DNA of 64,000 bases from Vulcanococcus sp. (GTDB lineage Bacteria; Cyanobacteriota; Cyanobacteriia; PCC-6307; Cyanobiaceae): assembly GCA_019264575.1 (NCBI GenBank), contig JAHUZV010000003.1, forward strand, positions 1 to 64,000. The letters are read 5' to 3'. The notes beneath the pieces were generated by a model. The model saw only the letters and a program-made list of their open reading frames with translations. It searched no databases and was not told the DNA's origin. How positions within the stretch are numbered: the first letter of the stretch is position 1; the number at the start of each line of letters is the position of its first letter. Below, in pieces: positions 16,460 to 26,406 of this stretch. A program made the translations under genes and the position numbers.

Positions 16460-19114
16460 ATGGCGGATCCAACCGAACCCGGCGCGATGACACCCGGGGA
16501 CGGGGAAGACCCAACCGGTCCAGGCGGACCAGGCGATTCAGACGGCCGCATCATCCAGGCCGACCTGCGCAATGAGATGTCGCGCTCCTACTTGGAGTAT
16601 GCGATGAGCGTGATCGTGGGCCGGGCTCTGCCCGATGCCCGCGATGGCCTCAAACCGGTGCATCGCCGCATTCTTTATGCGATGTACGAGCTGGGCCTCA
16701 CCAGCGATCGGCCCTACAGAAAGTGCGCCCGTGTGGTGGGTGAGGTGCTCGGTAAGTACCACCCCCACGGCGACACGGCGGTGTACGACGCGCTGGTGCG
16801 CATGGCGCAGGACTTTTCCATGCGCATGCCCCTGATCGATGGGCACGGCAACTTCGGCTCGGTAGATAACGATCCGCCGGCGGCCATGCGATACACCGAA
16901 TCGCGGCTGCAGGCGCTCACCACCGACAGCCTGCTCGAGGACATCGAGTGCGAAACCGTCGATTTCATCGACAACTTCGATGGCTCGCAGCAGGAGCCCA
17001 CGGTGATGCCGTCGCGCATCCCCCAGCTGCTGCTGAACGGCTCCACCGGCATTGCCGTGGGGATGGCGACCAACATCCCGCCCCACAACCTCACCGAATT
17101 GATCAATGGCCTCCTGGCTCTGATCGAAAACCCGGAGCTGGAAGACCGTGAGCTGATGCGCCTGGTGCCGGGGCCTGACTTCCCCACCGGCGGTCAGATC
17201 CTTGGCCGCAGCGGCATCCGCGAGATGTACACCACCGGCCGCGGCTCGGTGACGATGCGCGGTGTGGCCTCGATTGAAACGATCGAAGCCAAGGGCCGGC
17301 CCGACCGCGATGCGGTGATCATCACCGAGCTCCCGTATCAGACCAACAAGGCAGCGCTGATCGAGCGCATTGCTGAGTTGGTGAACGACAAGAAGCTCGA
17401 GGGCATCGCCGATATCCGCGATGAATCTGATCGTGATGGCATGCGCATCGTGATCGAGCTGCGCCGTGATGCCTATCCGCAGGTGGTGCTCAACAACCTG
17501 TTCAAGCTCACGCCGCTGCAAAGCAACTTCAGCGCCTACATGCTGGCGCTGGTGAAGGGCGAGCCGGTGCTGCTCACCCTGCGCAAGATGCTCGAGGTCT
17601 TCCTCGACTTCCGCGTCGAGACGATTGAGCGCCGCACCCGCTACCTGCTGCGCAAGGCCGAGGAGCGCGATCACATCCTCTTGGGCTTGCTGATCGCCCT
17701 CGACAATCTCGACGCGATCATTGCCCTGATCCGTGCCGCCGCCGATACCGCTACGGCTCGGGCAGAGCTGATGGATCGCTTTGGCCTCAGCGACATCCAG
17801 GCCGACGCCATCCTGCAGATGCAGTTGCGCCGGCTCACGGCTCTGGAAGCCGACAAGATCCGGCTCGAGCACGAAGATCTGCTCGCCAAGATCACCGACT
17901 ACAAAGACATCCTGGCCCGCAAAGAGCGGGTGCTGACGCTGATTACCGAGGAGTTGGGCGTCCTGCGTTCGCGCTACGACTCCCCGCGCCGCACCGAGAT
18001 CCTCGATGTGGAAGGCGGCCTCGAAGACATCGACCTGATCGCCAACGAGCGCTCGGTGGTATTGCTCACCGAAACCGGCTACCTCAAGCGGATGCCGGTG
18101 AGCGAATTTGAAGCCACCAGCCGCGGCACCCGCGGTAAGGCCGGCACCCGCAGTCAGGGCGAAGAGGCGGTGCGGCTGTTCATCAGCTGCAACGATCACG
18201 ATTCTCTGTTGCTGTTCTCCGATCGCGGCGTGGTGTACACCGTGCCGGCCTACCGGGTGCCGCAGTGCAGCCGCACCGCCAAAGGCACGCCGATCGTGCA
18301 ATTGCTGCCGATTCCGCGTGAAGAGCAAATCACCTCGCTGCTGGCGGTGAGTGAATTTGCCGAAGACGCCGTGCTGGTGATGCTCACCAGCGGCGGCTAC
18401 ATCAAACGCACGCGTCTGTCGGCCTTCGCCAATATCCGATCGAACGGCCTGATCGCTATCTCGCTGGAAGAAGGCGATGCACTCACCTGGGTGCGCCTCG
18501 CCCAACCCGGCGACAGCCTGCTGATTGGCTCCCGCAATGGGATGACCATTCACTTCCGCCTCAGTGATGAGGAGCTCAGGCCCCTGGGCCGCACCGCCCG
18601 CGGTGTGCGCGCCATGAATCTGCGCCAGGGCGATCAGCTGGTGAGCATGGATGTGCTGCCGGTGGAGCTGGCGGATCGGCTGGAGAGCATCAGCGCTGAA
18701 GCTGAGGAAGAGGACACCGAAGAGGTGGCCCCAAGCGAAGGCCCCTGGGTGCTGGTGGCGTCCGCCAGCGGGCTCGGTAAGCGGGTGCCGGTGGATCAGT
18801 TCCGCCTGCAGAAGCGTGCTGGCATGGGCCTGCGCTGCATGAAGTTCCGCCGCGACGGTGATGTGCTGGTGGGCCTCAAGGTGCTGGGCGCCGGCGAAGA
18901 GCTGCTGCTGGTCAGCGAGAAGGGTGTGATCGTGCGCATGCAGGCCGATGCGGTGCCGCAGCAGTCGCGCGCGGCCACCGGTGTGCGGCTGCAGCGCCTC
19001 GATAGCGGCGATCGCCTCTCGGAGGTGGTGCTGGTGCCGCCTGCGGCTGAAGAGGAAGCGGCCGATCCGGCAGTGGATGAGGCGGCAGCTGTGGACGCTG
19101 CTGCTGATGCCTGA
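16460..19114 (+). CDS. gyrA: DNA gyrase subunit A
   Basis: GyrA is the DNA breakage-rejoining subunit of the A2B2 gyrase that introduces negative supercoils. The 884-residue product shows the opening [20 protein letters not shown], the catalytic tyrosine in [10 protein letters not shown], and the coiled-coil tower. Six beta-pinwheel repeats follow ([34 protein letters not shown] and others). A GyrA-box-like SRGTRGKAG stands where QRRGGKG is usual. The tail is acidic and Ala-rich. The final eight bases overlap the next gene. Confidence 0.97.
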   Translation: MADPTEPGAMTPGDGEDPTGPGGPGDSDGRIIQADLRNEMSRSYLEYAMSVIVGRALPDARDGLKPVHRRILYAMYELGLTSDRPYRKCARVVGEVLGKYHPHGDTAVYDALVRMAQDFSMRMPLIDGHGNFGSVDNDPPAAMRYTESRLQALTTDSLLEDIECETVDFIDNFDGSQQEPTVMPSRIPQLLLNGSTGIAVGMATNIPPHNLTELINGLLALIENPELEDRELMRLVPGPDFPTGGQILGRSGIREMYTTGRGSVTMRGVASIETIEAKGRPDRDAVIITELPYQTNKAALIERIAELVNDKKLEGIADIRDESDRDGMRIVIELRRDAYPQVVLNNLFKLTPLQSNFSAYMLALVKGEPVLLTLRKMLEVFLDFRVETIERRTRYLLRKAEERDHILLGLLIALDNLDAIIALIRAAADTATARAELMDRFGLSDIQADAILQMQLRRLTALEADKIRLEHEDLLAKITDYKDILARKERVLTLITEELGVLRSRYDSPRRTEILDVEGGLEDIDLIANERSVVLLTETGYLKRMPVSEFEATSRGTRGKAGTRSQGEEAVRLFISCNDHDSLLLFSDRGVVYTVPAYRVPQCSRTAKGTPIVQLLPIPREEQITSLLAVSEFAEDAVLVMLTSGGYIKRTRLSAFANIRSNGLIAISLEEGDALTWVRLAQPGDSLLIGSRNGMTIHFRLSDEELRPLGRTARGVRAMNLRQGDQLVSMDVLPVELADRLESISAEAEEEDTEEVAPSEGPWVLVASASGLGKRVPVDQFRLQKRAGMGLRCMKFRRDGDVLVGLKVLGAGEELLLVSEKGVIVRMQADAVPQQSRAATGVRLQRLDSGDRLSEVVLVPPAAEEEAADPAVDEAAAVDAAADA

Positions 19115-20240
19115 TCACCGCGGCGATCTCTGGATCGCCAACACGGTGAGCGATCTGATCCAGGGGGATGTGCATGAACACCTCCCCCTCGAGGCGATTC
19201 CGCTCGATGGCGATGTGCTCGGTTTGGGCACCACCACCAGCATCGACAACGGCGAGCTCACCTTTCTGCCCAACGCCGCGGGCAACACCACCATCTGGAA
19301 ATGCCAAGCCAGTGATGGCGGTATCCGCGCTTTGCAGAGTGGGGATGGCAGCGCTCACTTTCCTTATGTGTGCTTCAGCGGTGATGCCGCCGCGCTGAAG
19401 GTTTTGGTGGATCCGGCCGAGCTGGGGGATGTGGAGGGGAGGCCGCTGCAGGAGCTGGTGGGCGAGGCGATAGCGCAGTTGCGAAGCCAAGGCCGCTTGG
19501 CTGAGGCTCCGATCTATGGGTTGCGGGCCGAGCTCGATTGGCGTTCGCTCGTGATCACCGTGGCTTCCAAGCTCTGCATGGGCCAGCAGCGCCGCAACAC
19601 CGCCATCGCCAGCAGTGCGGCCAGTGAGGGCACCGCCAGCCGCAGCATCTATCAACTGCTGCAGCACTACCGCCTGGCGGAGCACGACCCTGGCGATCCC
19701 GCCGATCCCATTCGCTACCTCGGCCGTTCACTCCAATGGGAGTGCTGCGGTTTTTTTGACACCGATCCCGCCACCGGCCGCGTCACCATCCCCGTCGAGG
19801 GCGCTCACCTGCACCTGCACGGCTGCAGCGTGGATCTGCGCCACGGCGGCCATCTGCATCACGAGCATCCCGGCACGGCGCTGCGGGCCGTGCGGCGTCT
19901 GGCGCTCTATCCGCTGCAGCAGCTGCATGCGCTGGTGAGTGATCTGGCTGTGGAGCAGCTGCGCTTTGAGGCGGGTGCCGCCTGCTTCAGCGTGGTGAAT
20001 CTTGGCGCGATGGATGTGAGCGATGTCGGCGTTGCCGTGGTGGTGAACGATCGCTACTCCGGCCATCGGTATCTGCGCTTGCCCTGGCTGGCGGCAGGAG
20101 CCAGCGAGCACTTCAGCGTGCCTCTGGATCTGCCGGCCGGCGGCCACCGCATCGAGGTGATCGCTGATCCCGAGCTGCGAATTCTCGATACCGAGGCGCT
20201 TCAGGCGAACAACCGAGCCGTGCTGGAGGTTCAGCTCTGA
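19107..20240 (+). CDS. Acetolactate-decarboxylase-like domain fused to a CARDB-like domain
   Basis: This 377-residue protein has two parts. Residues 7-255 follow the order of alpha-acetolactate decarboxylase: [32 protein letters not shown] (Glu50), PIYGLRAEL (Arg140), then [14 protein letters not shown] (236-249), whose His236, His238 and His249 have exactly the spacing of the three zinc ligands of the enzyme. An insertion of about 60 residues separates Arg140 from the His block. Residues 285-377 look like a CARDB/APHP beta-sandwich. The ATG overlaps the gyrA end and the stop overlaps crtL. Activity is unproven. Confidence 0.7.
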   Translation: MPDHRGDLWIANTVSDLIQGDVHEHLPLEAIPLDGDVLGLGTTTSIDNGELTFLPNAAGNTTIWKCQASDGGIRALQSGDGSAHFPYVCFSGDAAALKVLVDPAELGDVEGRPLQELVGEAIAQLRSQGRLAEAPIYGLRAELDWRSLVITVASKLCMGQQRRNTAIASSAASEGTASRSIYQLLQHYRLAEHDPGDPADPIRYLGRSLQWECCGFFDTDPATGRVTIPVEGAHLHLHGCSVDLRHGGHLHHEHPGTALRAVRRLALYPLQQLHALVSDLAVEQLRFEAGAACFSVVNLGAMDVSDVGVAVVVNDRYSGHRYLRLPWLAAGASEHFSVPLDLPAGGHRIEVIADPELRILDTEALQANNRAVLEVQL

Positions 20241-21499
20241 TGGAGCCGTCCGGGTCGATCGACATTGTAGTGCTGGGTGCCGGACCGGCCGCCCTTTGCA
20301 TCGCGGCGGCCCTCTGTGAACGAGGCGTGGCCGTGCAGGGTTTAGCGCCCGAGGATCCAGCCACCCCCTGGCCCAACACCTACGGCATCTGGGGCCCGGA
20401 GGTCGATGAGCTTCGCCTCCAGCATCTTCTGGGCCATCGCTGGCACGACACCTGCAGTTATTTCGGGGATCGGCTCGCCACGCCCGCCGTAGCCCATGGC
20501 ATCGACTACGGCCTCTTGGACAAAACCGCGCTGCAACAGCACTGGTGGCAGCCCTGTCAGAGCGCTGGCATGCCATGGATCCGTGGGCGTGCCGTCGCCA
20601 TCGAGCACGACGCTGCAGGCTCGGTGGTGATCACGGAGGCGGGCGAGCGCCTGCGGGCGCGGCTCGTGATCGATGCCAGCGGCCATCACTCGCCGTTTGT
20701 GCAGCGCCCCGATGAGGGTCCCGTGGCTGGCCAAGCCGCTTACGGCATCGTTGGGCGCTTCTCAGCGCCGCCGGTGGATCCCGGCCAGTTCGTGCTGATG
20801 GATTACCGCTGTGATCACCTCAGCGAAGCCCAGCGCCGCTGTGCGCCGCCCACCTTCCTTTACGCCATGGATTTCGGCGAGGGGGTGTTCTTCGCGGAAG
20901 AGACATCCCTGGCCCTGGCGCCGGCTGTGCCCTACGACGTGCTCAAGGACCGGCTCCTGCGGCGCTTGGCCTTGCGCGGCATCAGCGTTGAGGAGGTGCA
21001 GCACGAAGAGTTCTGCCTGTTCCCGATGAACCACCCGCTGCCGGATCTGCAGCAGCGGGTGGTGGGGTTCGGTGGTTCGGCCTCGATGGTGCACCCAGCC
21101 TCGGGCTACATGGTGGGATCGCTGCTGCGGCGCGCGCCCGCTCTGGCGGATGCCATCGCCACTGGCCTTAAAGATCCTCCCGCCGGCGGCCAGCAGCTGG
21201 CGGCTCTGGCCTGGCAGGCGCTCTGGCCCCTGGAGCTGCAGCGCCGGCATGCGCTGTATCGCTTCGGTTTGGAGAAGTTAATGCGTTTTTCCGAGTCGCA
21301 GCTGCGCGCCCACTTCACCACCTTCTTCTCCTTGCCGCGCGAGCAGTGGTTTGGCTTTCTCACCAACACCCTCAGCCTGCCGGCCTTGATTGCCGCGATG
21401 GTGCGCTTGTTTGTGCTGGCGCCCTGGAGCGTGAAGGCGGGGCTGATGGGGATGCAGGGCCGTGAATTGCAGCTGGCTCTGCGGATGCTCAGGCCGTAG
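20240..21499 (+). CDS. crtL: Lycopene beta-cyclase
   Basis: CrtL closes the ionone rings of lycopene to give beta-carotene, the precursor of zeaxanthin, in the membrane. The 419-residue product opens with the dinucleotide-binding motif VVLGAGPAALCIAAAL and has the cyclase signature PWPNTYGIWGPEVDEL, plus ASMVHPASGYMVG near residue 280-295. These match plant-type and picocyanobacterial CrtL rather than CrtY or CruA. The start overlaps the preceding stop as TGATG; the 3' end overlaps the convergent arsS by 11 bases. Confidence 0.95.
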   Translation: MEPSGSIDIVVLGAGPAALCIAAALCERGVAVQGLAPEDPATPWPNTYGIWGPEVDELRLQHLLGHRWHDTCSYFGDRLATPAVAHGIDYGLLDKTALQQHWWQPCQSAGMPWIRGRAVAIEHDAAGSVVITEAGERLRARLVIDASGHHSPFVQRPDEGPVAGQAAYGIVGRFSAPPVDPGQFVLMDYRCDHLSEAQRRCAPPTFLYAMDFGEGVFFAEETSLALAPAVPYDVLKDRLLRRLALRGISVEEVQHEEFCLFPMNHPLPDLQQRVVGFGGSASMVHPASGYMVGSLLRRAPALADAIATGLKDPPAGGQQLAALAWQALWPLELQRRHALYRFGLEKLMRFSESQLRAHFTTFFSLPREQWFGFLTNTLSLPALIAAMVRLFVLAPWSVKAGLMGMQGRELQLALRMLRP

Positions 21500-22379
21500 C
21501 CCCGGCGCAGGAGCTGCCTTGGCCGGCGGTGCAGCCGAAGCAGTGGTTGCCCCAGCGGATGGCGCGTTGCTCGAGCTGTTCGCGCGTGATCGCCTCAATC
21601 GTGGTTGATGAGCCGCCGAGCGGTAGCTCGAGCATCTGGTTGAAATCGCAGTCGAACAGTTGACCATCCGCGGCCACCGAGAGCGTGTCGCGGCACATCA
21701 GGCCATTGAGCGCTTCGGGGTTGAAGGCGTTGTGAAGCAGCTTCAGGTAGCAGTTCACGTGGCCATCGCGCTGCAGTTGCTCCAGGAAGCGGGCGATCGG
21801 CATGTTGTTGAGGCCGATCAGCTGATCGAACTGCACCCCCGCCAGCTCCTGCAGGCGGCGTTTCCACTCAGCCGTGTCGCATGGGGTGAGCTGCTGCAGG
21901 CGGGTGCCGGCAGGGTTGCTCATCAGCGTGAGCTGCCGCTTGGGATCACCCTGGCCGTAGCCCAGCTGGTTGAGCCGCTTCAGCGCCTCGATCGAGGCTT
22001 CCCAGGTGCCATCGCCGCGCTGGGCATCGGTGCTCTCGGCTTCCGGTTGAGGCAGGCTCGCCACGATCTCCACCTCGTGCTCTGCAAGGAAGCCCGTCAG
22101 ATCCCGCAGCGCCGGCAGCAGCAGCACCGTGAGGTTGCAGCGATCGATCACATGGCACCCCTGGGCCCGGGCCGCCAGCACCAGCTCCTTGAAGCGCGGA
22201 TGCAGCTCCGGTGCCCCCCCGGTGAGATCCACGACCGCCGGCTGTAGCCGCGCCATCGCCGCGATGCACTGGTCCACCACCGCATCAGGCATCAGGGTGT
22301 GGCCCTGATGGGGGCCCGCATCCACATGACAGTGGCTGCAGCGCATGTTGCAGAGCTTGCCCAGGTTGAGCTGCAGCAC
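21489..22379 (-). CDS. arsS: Arsenosugar-biosynthesis-type radical SAM protein ArsS
   Basis: This is a radical SAM enzyme with cluster motif CNMRCSHCHVDAGP (CxxxCxxC) near the start, DLTGGAPELHP, and a C-terminal Cys-containing extension (LFDCDFNQML, CFGCTAGQGSSC). ArsS is proposed to add the deoxyadenosyl moiety that leads to arsenosugars. The GTG at 22379 is the first conventional start, but homologous-looking sequence continues upstream (QLSAPRRSTLRVLQLN). An in-frame CTG at 22511 overlaps the GH57 stop as CTGA, so the true protein may be 44 residues longer. Confidence 0.85.
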   Translation of the reverse strand: MLQLNLGKLCNMRCSHCHVDAGPHQGHTLMPDAVVDQCIAAMARLQPAVVDLTGGAPELHPRFKELVLAARAQGCHVIDRCNLTVLLLPALRDLTGFLAEHEVEIVASLPQPEAESTDAQRGDGTWEASIEALKRLNQLGYGQGDPKRQLTLMSNPAGTRLQQLTPCDTAEWKRRLQELAGVQFDQLIGLNNMPIARFLEQLQRDGHVNCYLKLLHNAFNPEALNGLMCRDTLSVAADGQLFDCDFNQMLELPLGGSSTTIEAITREQLEQRAIRWGNHCFGCTAGQGSSCAGATA

Positions 22380-22507
22380 CCGCAGGGTGCTGCGGCGCGG
22401 CGCGCTGAGTTGGCGCTGCTGCAGGCTCGCTTCGAACTGCTGCTCCGCGGGCAGAGCCTGAGCCAGCAGGTCCAGTTGCTGATGCGGGGCGAGCGCGGCG
22501 GTGGAGG

Positions 22508-24118
22508 TCAGGGTGCAGCAGCTGGAATCTGCGCCCAGTCTGCGGCGTTGATCAGCGGGAACAGCGCGTCTTCGGCGCGGACGGCCTCAAGCCAGCCCTC
22601 GGGCAGCTCCACCTCGCCATCGATGGCTCCCAGCAGCTGCCAGAAACGGCCCAGATGGCGTTCGATCCGCTCGCGGGCCAGTTCGGTGGTGGTGCCGGCC
22701 CGCAGGATGAAGCTCCAATCAGAGCTCTGGGCCAGCAGCAGTTCACGGCCGGCCTGATTGAGCAGCTCCCTGGCCTCCTCGCTGCCCACGCCGCGGCTCA
22801 CCCGCTGCACCATCGCTCGCGAGGCGCGGTTCCACTCCGGGATCACCCAGGCGTTGCTGTCGTTGAGCCAATAGTTGTGGTAGCCGCCCTGGCCCCAGCT
22901 GGAGGGGGAGGGCTGGCAGAGCTGCAGGCTGTCGCCGCGGCTGAGGGTGTCGCGCAGGGTGGTGAGCCCCACGCCGCTCGCGGGCGCCTGGCGGAACAGC
23001 TCCGCCAGAAAGCGCGGCCCTTCAAACCACCAGTGGCCGAACAGTTCGGCATCGAACGGAGCCACCAGCAGCGGCGCACGTTCCATGGCGCCCTGCAGGT
23101 GTTGGAGGTGCTGGGAGCGGCCCTGCAGGTAGTGGGCGGCATCGCGGCGCACGCTGGCGTGGGCGGCAGACGGCTCATAGGGCTGCTTGCCATCGAGGCC
23201 GCAGTCGCGGCTGCTCACCCGGTGCAGCTTGAGGCCCAGGGGGCGGCGGCAGCCGATGCCGCGTTGCTCCAGTTCGCCGTCGGGCAGATCCCAGCCCAGA
23301 TCGCGGTGGAATTCGCGGTAACTGGCATCGCCGGGATAGCCGTCGCGAGCACTCCACACCGGCAGGGTGGATTCGCTGTCTCGGCCGAAGAAGGCCATGC
23401 CCGCCGGCGTGCAGATGGGGGCATAAACCCCGTAGCGGGGGCGGGGCTGGCCATGCAGCAGGCCATGGGCATCAAGGATCGCGTAGCGCAGCCCGCAGCT
23501 CACCAGCAGGCGATCGAGCCCCTCGTAGTAGGCGCATTCCGGCAGCCAGATCCCCTGGGGGCGCACCCCCAGCAGCCGCTGGTGCTCGCGCACCGCGGTG
23601 AGCAGCTGGGCTCGCACCGCTTCGGGGCAATCCCGCAGCAGCGGCAGGTAGCCGTGGGTGGCGGCGCAGGTGAGCAGGTCCAGCACTCCGGCCTGCTGCA
23701 GCCGCTGGAAACGGGGCAGCAGGTTGCCGCCGCAGCGCTGCCAGGCGGCGGCGGCACCGCTCAGTTGCTGCGCTAGATCAGCCGCGGCGGCCTCGAAACC
23801 GGCGGGTGCCTGCAGCAGCAGCTCCTGCCGCACCGCCAGCCAGGGCCCGAAGCGCTCGCTCAGGTCGGGGCTGCTGAACAGCGACAGCAGCGTGGGCGAG
23901 AGCCCCATGCTCAGGCGCGGCCGCTGGCTGGGATCGGCGGCCGCCGCCTCCAGCACATCCAGCAGCGGCAAGTAGCACTCCAGCAGCGCTTGGAAATACC
24001 AGTCTTCTTCCAGCGAACCGGGCTCGCTGGAGTGCACGTAGGGCAGATGCGCGTGCAGCACCAGGGCGAGTTCGCCGTGGGTGGTGGTGGTCTCCGTGGC
24101 CAGTGCGCCGGTGGCCAA
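22508..24118 (-). CDS. Glycoside hydrolase family 57 protein (branching-enzyme type)
   Basis: The 536-residue enzyme belongs to GH57, most like the DUF1957-containing 1,4-alpha-glucan branching enzymes that introduce alpha-1,6 branches into glycogen. The opening LALVLHAHLPYVHSSE, the nucleophile motif WLPECAYYEG, the acid/base motif APFDAELFGHWWFEG and the C-terminal helical bundle are all present. The start is TTG at 24118. It is separated from the divergent NYN gene by 66 bases and is followed closely by arsS. Branching activity is inferred from family. Confidence 0.88.
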   Translation of the reverse strand: MATGALATETTTTHGELALVLHAHLPYVHSSEPGSLEEDWYFQALLECYLPLLDVLEAAAADPSQRPRLSMGLSPTLLSLFSSPDLSERFGPWLAVRQELLLQAPAGFEAAAADLAQQLSGAAAAWQRCGGNLLPRFQRLQQAGVLDLLTCAATHGYLPLLRDCPEAVRAQLLTAVREHQRLLGVRPQGIWLPECAYYEGLDRLLVSCGLRYAILDAHGLLHGQPRPRYGVYAPICTPAGMAFFGRDSESTLPVWSARDGYPGDASYREFHRDLGWDLPDGELEQRGIGCRRPLGLKLHRVSSRDCGLDGKQPYEPSAAHASVRRDAAHYLQGRSQHLQHLQGAMERAPLLVAPFDAELFGHWWFEGPRFLAELFRQAPASGVGLTTLRDTLSRGDSLQLCQPSPSSWGQGGYHNYWLNDSNAWVIPEWNRASRAMVQRVSRGVGSEEARELLNQAGRELLLAQSSDWSFILRAGTTTELARERIERHLGRFWQLLGAIDGEVELPEGWLEAVRAEDALFPLINAADWAQIPAAAP

Positions 24119-24184
24119 GGTCCCAGCTCAGAGTGGGGCGACTTTACGCGCTGCTTTTAGGCTCAAGCCAGTGATTCGGCAGCG

Positions 24185-24712
24185 ATGCAGCTGGCTCTGG
24201 CGGTCGACGGCCACAGCATGTTCTACGTGCAGCAGAAGCTGGGCTGGTTCTTCGACCCCCGCCGGCTGCTGGCCCACGCCACAGCCACGGCTGGTGTGGA
24301 GATCGGCTCGGCCTTTTGGTACACGGGCCTGAAGGACCCCACCGATCAGCGCCCCTTCCGCGATGCGCTCACCAGCCTGGGGTTCACGGTGCGGGCCAAG
24401 CCCCTGCGCGAATTTGGCGGCGATGCGGATCAGCGCCAGTTCGCCCGCGCCAATCTCGACGTGGAGATCGCCATCGATTTGTTGTCGGTGGCCCATCGCA
24501 TCGATGAGGTGTGGCTGCTCAGCGGCAGCCGCGATCTGGAGCGGCTGGTGGAGGTGCTGCGGATTAAGGGGGTGAAGGTGGTGCTGATCAGCACCGACGG
24601 CATGGTGCCCCGTGAATTGCGCAACGCAGCGGATCGGTTTGTCGATCTGGCCGAGCTGAGGCCGCAGCTGGAGAAAAACGAAGCACCGCTGGCCAGCGCT
24701 GGTCGCAGCTGA
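24185..24712 (+). CDS. NYN domain (LabA/DUF88-like) protein
   Basis: The 175-residue protein has the LabA/NYN PIN-like nuclease fold: an N-terminal beta strand LALAVDGHSMFYVQQKL with a conserved Asp, DVEIAIDLLSVAH, and WLLSGSRDLERLVEVLRIKGVKV. In many members the fourth block reads SGDxDF; here the first acidic residue is Ser, so nuclease activity is uncertain. LabA in Synechococcus elongatus feeds clock output, but this is only a relative. It lies 53 bases before leuA. Confidence 0.82.
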   Translation: MQLALAVDGHSMFYVQQKLGWFFDPRRLLAHATATAGVEIGSAFWYTGLKDPTDQRPFRDALTSLGFTVRAKPLREFGGDADQRQFARANLDVEIAIDLLSVAHRIDEVWLLSGSRDLERLVEVLRIKGVKVVLISTDGMVPRELRNAADRFVDLAELRPQLEKNEAPLASAGRS

Positions 24713-24765
24713 GGCCTCACCCCTAGGATGGGGCTAACTCATAACCATTCCGACTTGTAGCCGAC

Positions 24766-26406
24766 ATGGCCCGCGATCCCGGCCGGGTATTGATTTTCGA
24801 TACCACCCTGCGTGATGGGGAGCAGTCCCCTGGCGCCAGCCTCAATCTCGAGGAGAAACTGGCGATTGCGCAGCAGCTGGCTCGCCTGGGCGTCGACATC
24901 ATCGAGGCCGGTTTTCCCTTCGCCAGCCCTGGCGACTTCAACGCTGTTCAGCGCATCGCCGCCACCGTGGGTAGCGCCGATGGCCCGGTGATCTGTGGTT
25001 TGGCCCGGGCGGCCAAGGGCGACATCAAGGCCTGCGCCGAAGCGGTGGCTCCGGCCGTGAACAAGCGGATTCACACCTTTATTGCCACCAGCGATATCCA
25101 CCTCGAGCACAAGCTGCGCAAGAGCCGCGCAGAGGTGCTGCAGATCGCCGGCGAGATGGTGGCCTATGCCCGCTCCCTCGTCGACGACGTGGAGTTCTCC
25201 TGTGAGGACGCCGGCCGCTCCGACCCGGAGTTCATGTACCAGGTGATCGAAGCGGCAATTGCCGCCGGCGCCACCACGATCAACATCCCCGACACGGTGG
25301 GATATGCCACCCCAGCTGAATTCGGTGCGCTGATCGATGGCATCAACCGCCATGTGCCCAACATCGATCAGGCGGTGATCTCTGTGCACGGCCACAACGA
25401 TCTGGGCCTGGCCGTGGCCAACTTCCTCGAGGCCGTGAAGAACGGCGCCCGCCAGCTCGAATGCACGATCAACGGCATCGGCGAACGGGCCGGCAACGCC
25501 TCGCTCGAAGAGCTGGTGATGGCGCTGCATGTGCGCCGCAGCTACTACAACCCCTTCCTGGGGCGGCCGGCTGAAAGCACCGAGCCGCTCACCGGGGTGC
25601 GCACCGAGGAGATCTACAAAACCTCGCGCTTGGTGAGCAATCTCACCGGCATGGCGGTGCAGCCCAACAAGGCGATCGTGGGGGCCAACGCTTTCGCCCA
25701 TGAGAGCGGCATCCACCAAGACGGCGTGCTCAAGAACCGCCTCACCTACGAAATCATTGATGCGCGCACCATCGGCCTCGCCGATAACCGCATTTCGTTG
25801 GGCAAGCTGAGCGGCCGCAGCGCCTTCCGCGCTCGCCTCGAAGAGCTCGGCTACAGCCTCGAGCGCGACGATCTCGACGATGCCTTCGCCCGTTTCAAGG
25901 AGTTGGCGGATCGCAAGCGCGAGATCTCCGATCGAGACCTTGAGGCGATCGTGAGCGAGCAGGTGCAGCAGCAGGATGAAGCCCGCTACAGCCTCAAGCT
26001 GGTGCAGGTGAGCACCGGCACCAATCTGCAACCCACCGCCACCGTCACCCTGGTGAATGGTGATGGCGCCGAACTCACTGAAGCGGCGATCGGCACCGGC
26101 CCTGTGGACGCGGTGTGTCAGGCCCTCAACCAGCTGGCGCGTGTGCCGAATGAGCTGGTGGAGTTTTCGGTGAAATCCGTCACCGAGGGCATCGATGCCA
26201 TGGGTGAGGTGACGATCCGCCTGCGCGCGGATGGGGTGCTCTATTCCGGCCACGCCGCCGACACCGACATTGTTGTGGCGGCAGCCCAGGCCTTCGTGAA
26301 TGCGCTGAACCGCCTGGTGGCCGGCAGCCAACGCTCGCCGTTGCACCCCCAAAAGGCTCCCCTGCCGGTGGGTGACCTCGCCCCGGCGGAGCGGCCGCGC
26401 CTCTGA
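24766..26406 (+). CDS. leuA: 2-isopropylmalate synthase
   Basis: LeuA condenses acetyl-CoA with 2-oxoisovalerate, the first committed step of leucine synthesis. The 546-residue product has the HMGL-like catalytic barrel starting [34 protein letters not shown], metal ligands in [15 protein letters not shown], and a C-terminal regulatory domain ([13 protein letters not shown] onward) that normally confers leucine inhibition. It matches bacterial type 1 LeuA length. A TAGGAT hexamer at 24724-24729 might be a -10 box. The permease start overlaps its stop as TGATG. Confidence 0.96.
   Translation: MARDPGRVLIFDTTLRDGEQSPGASLNLEEKLAIAQQLARLGVDIIEAGFPFASPGDFNAVQRIAATVGSADGPVICGLARAAKGDIKACAEAVAPAVNKRIHTFIATSDIHLEHKLRKSRAEVLQIAGEMVAYARSLVDDVEFSCEDAGRSDPEFMYQVIEAAIAAGATTINIPDTVGYATPAEFGALIDGINRHVPNIDQAVISVHGHNDLGLAVANFLEAVKNGARQLECTINGIGERAGNASLEELVMALHVRRSYYNPFLGRPAESTEPLTGVRTEEIYKTSRLVSNLTGMAVQPNKAIVGANAFAHESGIHQDGVLKNRLTYEIIDARTIGLADNRISLGKLSGRSAFRARLEELGYSLERDDLDDAFARFKELADRKREISDRDLEAIVSEQVQQQDEARYSLKLVQVSTGTNLQPTATVTLVNGDGAELTEAAIGTGPVDAVCQALNQLARVPNELVEFSVKSVTEGIDAMGEVTIRLRADGVLYSGHAADTDIVVAAAQAFVNALNRLVAGSQRSPLHPQKAPLPVGDLAPAERPRL

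Noticed and set aside
16538..18553. 671-codon open frame antisense to gyrA
   Set aside because: High GC content leaves long open frames opposite real genes. The frame is His/Gln-rich without any motif, while gyrA in the other strand is unambiguous.
4825..19010. HIP1 octamer GCGATCGC
   Set aside because: I saw only about three copies by eye (near 4832, 12128 and 19008), roughly what chance gives at this GC content, so the octamer does not look over-represented here as it is in many beta-cyanobacteria. The count is not exhaustive.
24739..26352. 537-codon open frame antisense to leuA
   Set aside because: It has the same cause. The composition is atypical and leuA is complete and certain.
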